Part shown: in pieces, positions 45,301 through 55,555 of the stretch | How the letters are laid out: every line of letters begins with the position of its first letter | How positions within the stretch are numbered: the first letter of the stretch is position 1 | NCBI GenBank assembly: GCA_961205875.1 | Contig: OY540809.1 | Span: forward strand, 18,860,267-18,924,266 | From: Sialis fuliginosa | Taxonomy: Eukaryota > Arthropoda > Insecta > Megaloptera > Sialidae | Direction of reading: 5' to 3' | DNA length: 64,000 nucleotides | Position numbers and translations under genes: made by a program | Notes under the pieces: model-generated | The model's database searches: none | The model's input: only the letters and a program-made list of their open reading frames with translations | What the model was told of the DNA's origin: nothing

Positions 45301-48300
45301 TCACATAGGAGTCGAGATATTTACAATTTTGTACAATGAATGAAAACCAAAATACCGAAATATTCCGTACTTATATTATAAATGCGAATGTGGGTCTATC
45401 TTTCTGTCTGTTACTTTTTCACAGCTAAACCGATCTTAATGAAATACCACTTTTTTGGGTAACGGCAATTTAACCCATTAAGGACCAAAATAACAATTTT
45501 TTCGTCAATCTTTGAGCTCCAAACTCATTAAGAATAATGGAACTAATATAAATAAAAGTAATGTATTTTACTATTTTCGAGTGTGCTCTTTCGATTTCCG
45601 GGTTCAAAATTGCATTTTTATGGCTCTGAAAAAAATATGGCGGATTTTAAATCGAAAAGTATCAAAAAATAAGAGATTTTTTATTTTCACTTTTTTTCAA
45701 GTCGAAAGAGTATCAGAATTGAATTGAAACTATGATCAACGGTGATCGGAGGTATCAGAGTTTAAGAAAACATTTTTTTTTGTCCCCTTAAACCATTTAA
45801 AACTCACCAAAATGGTAAAAATAATAAAAAAAATTCTAAAATTAAGATTTTTTTTGTATCATGCTTTTATGAGCTACTTATAATAAAAGTGAAATTCTAT
45901 GTTAAATACACTATTACAGTAAATATTTTCACTCATTCCCCGTTTTTAATTCAATATGGTGGAGGTAAAAATTTAAAAATCATCATTTTTTTCGGAATTT
46001 TTAGTGATAAAACATTATAAACTACATGTTTTATATCTTTCAGTCATATTCAAATTACTGTGTACATTTTGGGGTGCTTTTTTATTGTGAGTCCCCTTGC
46101 CTCTCTCTGATAGCTGACTTATTTTAGTCTTTGTTTTTGAAACACATCGAAAAATCTCGTCACATTCCTTACACAATATTCTAGTTCTTATTGGACAATT
46201 TGAACAAGCTTTCAATGTTTCAAGCCGAGATTTTACGTGTGGTTTTCGACGTTTCAGCTTACCTTTTAGAATGTAATGTTTAGTAATAGAAATCGTGAAA
46301 TCTTTTATTCCAATTTTTTTTCATTGCTTTAAATCCATACTAATATTACATATGCGAAAGTGTGTTTGTCTGTTTTTTTTACCTTTTCACGACTAAACCG
46401 ATGAACCGATCTTCATGAAATTTGGCTGGAAGATAGCTTGCATCCTGAAGAACGACATATGCTACTTTGTATCCCGAAAAATGTATTAGATAAAAAAATG
46501 GGTGTGTAAAATTTTACCTGTTTATCGATTATCATACAAAAATTTGTATTATCTATATGTATTATTTACCTAACCGAACTTAAAAAATTGTAAATATTTC
46601 GGCTCCTATGCGAGAGAGGGTACTTCCCCATAGTATTTTTCCCGCCGGATCGAATGAAAATAATTACGACTCTCCATACGCGACAGGGGATGCAATATTA
46701 AATTATTATTTTTTCTGTTTTTCTTTATATGTAGAAACATTCCAGCCGTCGCGTCGGCCTAAAAAAAGGATTTTTATTTCTTCAAAATATCAAAAAAATG
46801 TACATAAATAATAAAAATTTCGATGATATTTGGTCAAAAGTAATTTTAATAAATAATATTTGAGAAATAAAAACAAAAGAATTTTTAATTTTCATTGAAG
46901 AAGATAAAAAAACTTATTTTGTATATATTATTATATGTAATATGTATCGGTCCACAATCCATATTCTATGTTTAAAGCAATGTAGATACAAAAAACCGCA
47001 GAACCATATTTTTAGTTTTGATATATTTTTATATTAATTTGAAATGAATAAAACGATCAATCTAATTTTACTTATTATATCATCAGTAATGTAACATCGC
47101 GTCACAAATTTAAATTTCTTACAACTTATAAAAACCTATTTTAAAGCAAAAATCTATTATATTATTGATAGCAGCAATTATCTCAAATAATTTTAACATT
47201 ACATATTTTTTTTGTTTTATTTAAAAGAAAAAGATAATAAGTAACGAATATTTCTTGCAACGTTCTTGCCGCCTTTGTATCACGTATCAGCCGACTTAAA
47301 ATAATGTAAACAAGACGTTCGTAAATCATTTCAGAAGGGCGGAGCTTAAAATCTGACGATTTAGCAGAGTCGAAAACCAGATATTTCATATGTATAATTA
47401 ATAATTTTTTCAATAGATACCAGCACTTCCTGGGGCTCAAATAGTGCATGGTTCATATATCTACTGCGTTTCAACTCTCCCGTATACGTTGTTTCTCTTG
47501 TTATTTTTTACTCAATGCTATTAGTGAAGCTGATTCATTGTAAGTTGTTATTGATAGGTGTACTGAGTTTTAAAACTATATTTTTATATTTTATTCTTAT
47601 AAATTACAGTGTTAATAAGATATATAAACACCAAATTTATGTTATTTGGCGAAATTTGCTCAGTATAGATAAATGTAATTCTGCTAACAAACGGATACGT
47701 AACAAACATTTTAAACCAGATAATTATAAAGACTGAAGACTAGATTATTATTATTAACTTACTGCCAAAAAAAGTTAAAATGGACGGTAAGAAGATATAC
47801 AGTAAACAATTTGAAAAATGTTTTTAGTAAGTAATTAAAGAATTAATTCAAGATTTATTTTTATTTCTTACAGCCTTTCTGTCACTAATTTTATGCATAG
47901 CAGTAGTAGAATATGAAATGTTTAAAAATGAAAATGTCGAAAATATTATAAGCAATAAATAAAAAATGGTCAGGATTATCTACGGAATCACAGCCTAGGG
48001 TGGTACTGATGGGTCTATTTTGGATCCACTCTGTCATGTACAAAAACTACTTATCCCTATAATTTAAAAAAAAACCTAGATACTTCCCATCCGCAAAACT
48101 GTTTCCTGAATTCAAAGTATTGGACGCAAGACAAATATACATGAAAACAATTGTGAATATAATCCACTAATGTCCCGAACATCAAACTCCTGCCCAATAT
48201 TCCTACGACACCAGATCGTCAACGTTAAACCCTATCCGAATCCCAAAAATGTCGAAGGCTTTTAAACAGACACATGGTCTTCCTCGCTCCTGAACTCTAA

Positions 48301-51300
48301 CTATCTACTCATCGAAATAAGAAACATACAAAGCAACGAGTATATGAGCACCGCCTGGCTGTACTCAAAAGCAATATCTACTACCCGATGTCAGCGACTG
48401 ATACAACACTTCGGATATTACGTCTCAACAATACAAATATTATTAATTGTTAATTATTATATTTTTGTACTAAGAATTTGTAGTGTCCAGCATTGTGTAG
48501 TACCAACATAAAAACATTGTATGTATGATGGTGGCACTAACGTGAAGTTAGGTTAGTTAGATAGCGAACACGGATGGTGCATGTAAACGCTCTCTCTGTA
48601 TAACCTATAAATATTGTGTTAATAAATTAGTTTTGGCTAAAGTTGTGGCTTATTTAAAAGAACAGTACAGTATTGTTGTATTATTATAAAGTTATAAATA
48701 AAAATAAATTGTATTGTTTACTACCAACTTATAGATGATATTTTATGACATAATTTTAACATATGTATACGTGAACATATAAACATATATTAGTTGATTA
48801 ATATATGTTATAAACAACATAGTTTCACTGTAGCACTGGTTTTGCCAAGTTGGGTGAGAAAAATTCCGTAAGTAGTATATTATGTAAATAATATTTAATT
48901 TATTGTACTAAATTTAAGAATTTGTGTACATAAATGATTGATACTTATTTAGTACAAAAATGCCAAAATAAACTTATTGTTAATAAATAGTAACAAATCA
49001 TGGTTTTACATTTTTATAAAAATGCTATAATTTATAGCTTTCCAACAATTTATTTACTTTTTTTAAATATTTTATGGAATAATTTGTATTTCTGTGATTA
49101 TATATATTGTAAAAATGGTTTAAAATATCCAAAAATTCGAAATAACATGAAAACAACATTAATTTTTTTGTATTTACATGCTAATAATTTGAAATGATCG
49201 TCGTGTGACGTCATTCTCACGCAGCGCTGATTGGTCAAATCAAGTAGGGTAACCTATACATATACTAACCTTGGGTATGGAGAACCATACATGACTTCCA
49301 TGTTCTTTCTATCTTTTTAAATAATTTTTAAATATACATTTTTTTAAATATTTTATTTATATAACCTACTACTATGAATATACATATCGTAATACATTAA
49401 AAAAACATATATACTTACAACGATTACAGCTCTTTTTGCTATTTGTATATAAATATTAGTTTTCTAATGTCAAAAAACATAATTCACATTCGTAGTAAAA
49501 CTAATTTGACAATTTGAATTTAATTGCATTTGTTTCCAAGGCAACATGAATTAATGACATATCAGTATTTAAAATTCAAATTTTAAGTGTGTTTTTCACC
49601 CCTTTAATGGCTTTTTAGGCACGTAAAAATAATAAATGTCCCTTAGATTCAATTGAACTGCATATGTACCAAATCTTATCAAAATTAGTGAGATAATACT
49701 CGCAATATTCACTTTTTAGACGAAAAAAGGTACAAAATTTCGAATATTTCCAAAACCTCTAATCCGATTAGCACCAAAATCAATAGGTCTGGAGTACTCA
49801 CTGAGGCAAACATTTTCCCCAAAAATAATTCAGATCGGTGCAATTTTACGGTAGTTATCGTGAACGAAAAAAAATCTACATCCTGACACACAGACACACG
49901 CACAGCCGCCATGCGGAAATTAACTTTTATTTACGTTTTGAAGTTAGTACAATCAGAATTTGTCATTTTCTCGGACACGATTTTTCGATGGTATTACAAT
50001 ACTTCCATTTCTTTCAGAACGGAAGTAAAAAATACAAGTGATAATTGATATAAAGATCAGAATACTACTTAAAACTAAGAAAACAATTTTATGGTGTATA
50101 ACTAATGGTTTTAATACCAAGGCACATCAAATAAATTAATAAATTCATAGAGAAAACACAATCAAGAATTTACAATATAACACTTAGGATTTACGATAAT
50201 TAAAAAAAAACTCAATCACTGGAAGGATAGATTAAAAGGAAATCCCTTATAGTTATTATTGACTTGATTTAAAGAACTCCATACATTATCTTGTTTTGAG
50301 AGCCAAATGTGTTCTATCGGCTCAAAATTGTTCTATTCCCCCCTCTAAGTATCTAAAATTAATTTAGTCTACATGTTAATTGAAATTATTATTACCAGAG
50401 TTTGATTTTGTTTATTATAGATTTTTCAATTGTTGTAACTTTGAAACAAAATTTCAGATGATAAAGAAGTAGAGGAATCCTCAACATTGCAGAGGAAACA
50501 AAATAGAAAAAATCCAAATGTCTCAACATCTTCACCCAGTAAGTTATATTTAATTTCATTTTGAAAAATTGCCACCAACCAATAATACAACTCAATTAAT
50601 ATGAGTTATTAAATTATTATCAATGTGACTAACTTCAACATTGTCATTAGTAACGACAAAAATAATTGTTATCAAAATAAGCAAAATATTTCGTACATTT
50701 AAAAATATTGATAACTTAATGTTACACAGGGGCCGATAAGGCCAGTGGGATCATCGGCAACGTGATTGGTAATAAGTACCACTTCTTTGTAACGATGTCT
50801 TCGTGTCTCAATGGTTATAAAATCAAACAGTCAAACCCTAGCTACGAGTTCATAATCAGACAAGAGTGTAAAGGTGTTGGTATGTTCGACGATATTATCT
50901 ACGAATACAGAGAAAACCAAGAATCAAAATGGATACGTTTACTCGTACAAATAAAGTACAAGAAGACATTTGATAATAAAATCAAGACAAGCAATCTTTT
51001 GTTCGATGGTAAAAATGAGACGTTCAATTTAACTAAGTTTATCAAATCTACCAAAGAAATCGAAGACACTGAGAATTGTTTTTTTATAATTTTTACGAGT
51101 ATTGATCTTGATTTAGACAATGATAGACGGTTGAAAAAGTGGTACAAGAAAGATGTTCAAGACCCAATAAATTTACTATCTTCAGAAGTTTCGTGTGTCC
51201 CGTTATTCGACAGTTATTCTCAGTACAAACTCAATGACCAAGAAAATATTCCAATATTCATTAAATACTCAGGCATTGATACAGAAGAAGATTGGAAAAC

Positions 51301-54300
51301 ATTTTTAAACAAATTAGTATTTGTTATTGGTCCATCAGATCTGAATTGTGCTGAAACAATTATAAAACAAACAATAGAAGACATTCTTCCTAAATCTACA
51401 GACATAATATGGAAAAGATTATACGATAAGGTGAATTCTGATTTGAAAAATCGTAAAGAGATAACTTCAGAACAAATATCAGAGTTATTTGAAACTGTAG
51501 AAGAAGAAATTCAAGAAGGTCATGATAATAAATATGAAGAATGCATATTTGAATTTATATGCAATACGCCAGTATATCAATTCATGAGTTCAGAATTCAC
51601 AACATTGCCTATTTTATCTACGAATCCTGAACTTACACTTCATAAAGTCAGTAAATCAATAAAAAAACTGAGACAAGAGAAACTTGTCAGAAAATACACC
51701 ATGAAACATGTATACAGGGTGAAGGATAAAAAAAATGCATCATCGCCTAACCTTGTTATAATCGTTATTAAAGACAGTGACCAATTAGAAATATTTAAAA
51801 CTATGAAAAATGATGACATAAAATACATACTTATTATTTCAAACGATGAAAATTTATCAGATATTCAAAATTGTTCTGAATTGTACAAAGACGTAGATCA
51901 CACGTTTAAATTGTTAACCGATAAATCTAAAGAACTCGTTTTAAATAAAAAATGCATTTCATTGAATGGGCAGGAATTTAGTTTTGGGGAGATTCTTCAA
52001 GTCAATTTTAGCAGATTAACGCAACATCAGGTAGAAAGGTTAAACGTCGTAATTACAGAAGACGTTTTGATTTGTTTCTTTAAGAACGATTTTAAAAGTT
52101 TAAAATTATGTTTTAATCGAGAAGATATTAACGAATTAGGTGTTTATATCAAGAGGCGACTGCGTTGCTCAGAAGATAATAAAATAGAAAAATTTAAAAA
52201 GTTGTATAAAACCAGCAGTGATACAATAACAGAAGATGAACTTTGTGGTGTAGATGTTAATACGGTGTTGATTTCCGACATGCCTGGAATGGGGAAGACT
52301 TTTCTTGTTAGCAGCTTATTCAATGAGCTACAAAAGAAACACCCAGCACAAATAATAATCCGATTAAATTTCAACGACCACACAAATTCATTTAGCAAAA
52401 AAGAACTGATTTTCAATAATTATGAAATGACAATAGATTTTATAAAAACTGAATTACTAACAGAATCTCAACTTTCTACATTATCACAAAACGTACTTAA
52501 TTATATACTTCAAAGTAAACATAAAATATGTTTCTTTCTCGATGGTTTTGATGAAATATGTCCAGATTATAATAATATCGTTGTTGATTTTATCCAATCT
52601 CTAAAGAAATATACAAATTTCAAATTGTTTGTGACGACAAGGCCGGGACAAACAGACACTTTGCAACGAGTTTTGTCAACAATCGCGCTATCAATACAAC
52701 CTTTTACAGAAGAAAACAAACTATCGTACTTGGATAAAATACTGGAATCAAAAAATATAAATACGAAAACATTGTTGGAGAAAATTGATAAAAATTCAGA
52801 ACTAACAGAATTACTTGCCGTTCCTCTTTTATTGAAAATCGTAGCGGAAACGTTATATTATGAAAATGATGACAAATTAAATATTAATACAATATTTAAT
52901 TTGTCTGAATTATTCAAGAAATTTATCAACCAGAAATTTAAAATTTACTCAGTAGAAAAGAAGAAGCAAAATCCGACAAACGTGCCTAATAAAAACGAAG
53001 ATAAAAGATTACGGAAAAGTTACGAGAGAGAACATGAAATATTAGCTCTAAGACTACTATTTGGTGAAAAAAGTGGAACTCACAAAGATATAGATTATGA
53101 ACAAATAACAAAAATAGGTATAATTACACAAGTAAATGATCAAAGAATAGAATTCATTCACAGAACCTTTGCTGAGTACTGTGTGGCTACACACGTTCAA
53201 AAACACTTCAACGAGAAACAAGTTATTAAGTTATTATTGACAGAAGTGTTAGTTGAAAATGATTTAACAACACTAAGACAATTCATAAATAACTGCATAC
53301 GAGAGAAGCTAAATGATGATAAAATAATAGATAAATACAGATGTTACGTTAATAATAATTATAAAGCTAAAGAAGTAAATGATCCCAAGTGGAGTATTTT
53401 ACACACAGCTGCGAAAGAAAACAACTCAGAAATAGCAACTTTCATATTGGAATGTTTTAAACAAAATCAAAATATGTTAGACATCGTTCTGTCATATGGA
53501 AATGAAATACCACTAGAAATTGCTATTGTTAGAAGTAACATAGAAATAGCAAAACAAATAATCAATTATTGTGAAAAAAATAAAATGAATAACAAATGTC
53601 AAGCATACCGGTTTACATTTGATAAAGGTGTTGGGTTCGGTTTGACAGCTTTACACAGGGCTGCTTTTATAGGTCGCACAGAGGTGGTGAGTTTGCTACT
53701 AGTCAAAGGCGCAAGTGTAGACATAGCTACTACAGACGGTAGAACAGCTTTACACAGGGCTGCTAGTGGAGGTCACACTGAGGTGGCTAGTTTGTTACTA
53801 GCTAAAGGCGCAATTGTGGACACAGCTGACACAGACGGTGTGACAGCTTTACACAGGAGTGCTAGATGGGGTCACATAGAGGTGATGAGTTTGTTACTAG
53901 CTAAAGACGCAAATGTGGATAAAGCTGATAATGACGGTAGGACAGCTCTGTACGGGGCTGCTAGTGGAGGTCACCTAGAGGTGATAAATTTGCTACTAGC
54001 TAAAGGCGCAAGTATTGACATAGCTGATACAGACGGTTGGACAGCTCTACACAGGGCTGCGTTTATGAATGACACAGATGTGGTAAGTTTGCTACTAGCC
54101 CACGGCGCAAGTGTGGATGCAACTGATACAGACGGTGTGACAGCTCTACACAGGGCTGCTAATGGGGGTCACACAGAGGTAGTGACTTTGCTACTAGCTA
54201 AAGGTGCAAATGTGAACAAAGCTGATACAGATGGTGTGACAGCTTTACACAGGGCTGCTAGTGGGGGTCATACAGAGGTGGTGTGTTTACTATTGGCTAA

Positions 54301-54904
54301 AGGCGCATGTGTGGACATAGCTGATACAGACGGTTGGACAGCTCTACACAGGGCTGCTAGTAGGGGTCACACAGAAGTAGTGAGTTTGTTACTAACTAAA
54401 GTCGTAAATGTGGACATAGCTGATACAGGCGGTTGGACAGCTCTACACAGGGCTGCTAGTGGTGGTCACACAGAGCTGGTGAATTTGCTACTATCTAAAA
54501 GCGCAAGTGTGGACATAGTTGATACAAGCGGTTGGACAGCTCTACACAGGGCAGCTTTTATGGGTGACACAAAGGTGGTAAGTTTGTTACTAGCTCAAGG
54601 CGCATGTGTGAACACAGCTGATACATACGGTGTGACAGCTCTACACTGGGCTGCTAGATGGGGTCACACAGAGGTGGTGAATTTGCTACTAGCTAAGGGC
54701 GCAAGTGTGAACATAGCTGATACAGACGGTGTGACAGCTCTACACTGGGCTGCTAGTGGAGGTCATACAGTTACAGTGGAACAGTTAATAGATGGCGGTG
54801 CAGATGTTAACATTACTAATAACGAAGGTTTCACAGCTATACAAATAGCAATACAATACAATTGCATCAGAACAATTGAGGTATTACTGAGAACTAAGAC
54901 GTGA
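42306..54904 (+). CDS. Large STAND protein: putative nuclease, NACHT NTPase, ankyrin repeats
   Basis: Three-exon model: 42306-42393, 50458-50538 and 50730-54904. The donors are AG|GTGAGT and CA|GTAAGT, the acceptors ATTTCAG and TTACACAG, and all junctions are phase 1, giving about 1447 residues. Residues about 75-190 include GMFDDIIYEY and, 15 residues later, LVQIKYKK, the spacing of a PD-(D/E)xK nuclease of the Cap4/Mrr kind (inferred). The NTPase follows: Walker A DMPGMGKT at about 573-580, Walker B CFFLDGFDE at about 657-665, TTRPG, and the winged-helix motif FIHRTFAEYCVA. One diverged ankyrin-like unit and 12-13 canonical 33-residue repeats (GxTALHRAA..GHTEVVSLLLAKGA) follow. The layout resembles animal NLRs and bacterial Avs proteins; an immune or anti-transposon role is inference. 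An AATAAA lies at 54906, two bases after the stop. Exon 3 is certain; exons 1-2 are predictions. Confidence 0.8.
42640..42895. mobile_element. 250-bp MITE in the STAND gene intron
   Basis: The ends GAGGTTCCAAAACTCGTTCG and CGAACGAGTTTTGGAACTTAC are inverted. The arms share words such as CAGTGGATTTTG and ATCAAAATCTACTGC. It is non-coding and lies about 250 bases after the predicted first exon. Confidence 0.7.
43384..47517 (-). mobile_element. 4.1 kb TIR element, copy B, with 7-bp duplication
   Basis: This is an inverted copy of 1291-5215 with the same 31-base ends, flanked by CTATTAG on both sides (43377-43383, 47518-47524). It is 209 bases longer than copy A, mainly in the repeat blocks near 44740-45420. 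The right end of this copy (47150-47517) and the start of copy A are almost identical, so the two are recent. It has no transposase. C-runs near 44603 and CTGTCTGTCTCT near 44828 are microsatellite-like. Confidence 0.88.
47985..48430 (+). pseudogene. LINE 3'-end coding fragment
   Basis: Plus-strand blocks, with stops and one frame change, include YGITAYGGT, then KPRYFPSAKLFPEFKVLDAR and QIYMKTIV, then TPAQYSYDTRS. The pattern YGxxxWGG followed by a PRYP..LF.EF.VLD.RQ.Y block is the region just after reverse transcriptase in Jockey/RTE-type LINEs common in aphids. It lies in the right part of the Mutator-like element. Confidence 0.65.
49274..50030 (-). mobile_element. 0.77 kb TIR repeat element, copy 2
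   Basis: This is the complement of 7566-8346. It includes GGAGAACCATACATGACTTCC at its start and GGTATTACAATACTTCC at its end. Its first bases (TATCGGTATGGAG) lie at 43189-43201, separated by the Mutator-like insertion. The microsatellite at 49880-49905 is shorter than in copy 1. It is inside the first intron of the STAND gene, about 430 bases before exon 2. Confidence 0.8.
53630..54830 (+). repeat. 99-bp tandem repeats encoding ankyrin units
   Basis: Twelve units of 99 bases lie end to end, with the recurrent words GACAGCTCTACACAGGGCTGC and GTTTGCTACTAGCTAAAGGC. Synonymous positions are largely conserved between units. This indicates recent duplication or gene conversion inside the exon, with changes concentrated at a few codons per unit. 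Confidence 0.9.
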
Positions 54905-54966
54905 CAATAAAATTTGTATTTACTTATTTAGGTTTATATAATATTAAATATATTTATAGATGTTAT

Positions 54967-54991
54967 TGGTGAATCCGAGATACGAACCCGG
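54967..54991 (+). other. Possible retroelement primer binding site
   Basis: TGGTGAATCCGAGATACGAA followed by CCCGG is complementary to a tRNA-like 3' end (CCA, acceptor strand, T arm with GGTTCG). This is the form of an LTR retrotransposon primer site, and a BEL/Pao element follows on the same strand. The T-loop lacks the usual A58 and no LTR end is clear next to it, so this is tentative. It lies 62 bases after the STAND gene stop. Confidence 0.35.
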
Positions 54992-55039
54992 CAAAGGTTG
55001 TTTAAGTTTTGTTGATAGATGACATGCACATACAGTAAA

Positions 55040-55120
55040 CATTTTGTTTATTGTATGTAATTGTAAACTTATAATTATTTATATTTATTGTGGATCTGAA
55101 TTTTATTTTTATAACCTATC
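55040..55120 (+). repeat. Segment shared with 60267-60345
   Basis: The text GATTATTTATATTTATT-x-TGGATCTGAATTTTAT occurs on both sides of the BEL/Pao remnant, here and at 60300-60335, in the same orientation. It could be LTR remnants of that element or a duplicated 3' flank of the STAND gene. The alignment is short and ends are uncertain. Confidence 0.45.
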
Positions 55121-55555
55121 ACGAACCACGTGTTAATATACTCATAAGGATTTTAGATCCAGGCATTACAATATACGACAAAGATCGACACGATTCACAT
55201 AGTTATATGAATTACGTATCAACATTTACGACCAAAATCAACAAGATTGAAAACAAACATTTTAAAACCGTTAAACAAGGACAGAGCTATACGCCACACA
55301 GAATTACGTAAGACTTAAGCATGATATCCTCTCTCTTCCCCATAGTTTAGCACATTGCTATTAGTCCTCGCATATACAAGATCATTATAATGTAATTGTT
55401 ATCAACTAGAATCCATTGCAGGATTATAATATCAATAAAATTATTTGGTCTTTTGATTTTAAAATATGTATAAATATTATATATCCAAGTATTTGCACAT
55501 AAGTATATTTTTGGGATTTAAATTTTGGGAAATATTGAAATAGAAATTTAAAAGT

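Larger units (their letters stand above)
43202..49273. mobile_element. Mutator-like element with 9-bp duplication, host to copy B
   Basis: The ends are CAAGGTTATTATATGTATAG and a complement with one mismatch over about 33 bases; weaker inverted similarity continues to about 90 bases (ACGACGATCA in both arms). Both flanks carry GGTATGGAG (43193-43201 and 49274-49282), a 9-bp duplication typical of Mutator-type elements. Removing copy B (4134 bases plus 7) leaves about 1.93 kb. The interior contains a LINE fragment but no transposase, so it is non-autonomous. It lies within the second copy of the 0.77 kb repeat. Confidence 0.82.

Noticed and set aside
48535..48660. LTR or promoter suggested by TAGATAGCGAACACGG and CTATAAATA
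   Set aside because: No partner LTR, primer site or purine tract was found within the Mutator-like element.
50899..52416. Minus-strand frames of 60-90 codons across the STAND exon
   Set aside because: They lie antisense to a 1380-codon open frame with clear NTPase and ankyrin motifs.
54967..54991. tRNA gene suggested by a T-arm-like sequence
   Set aside because: Only a 3'-half match is visible and no cloverleaf can be formed, so a primer binding site is the better, still tentative, reading.
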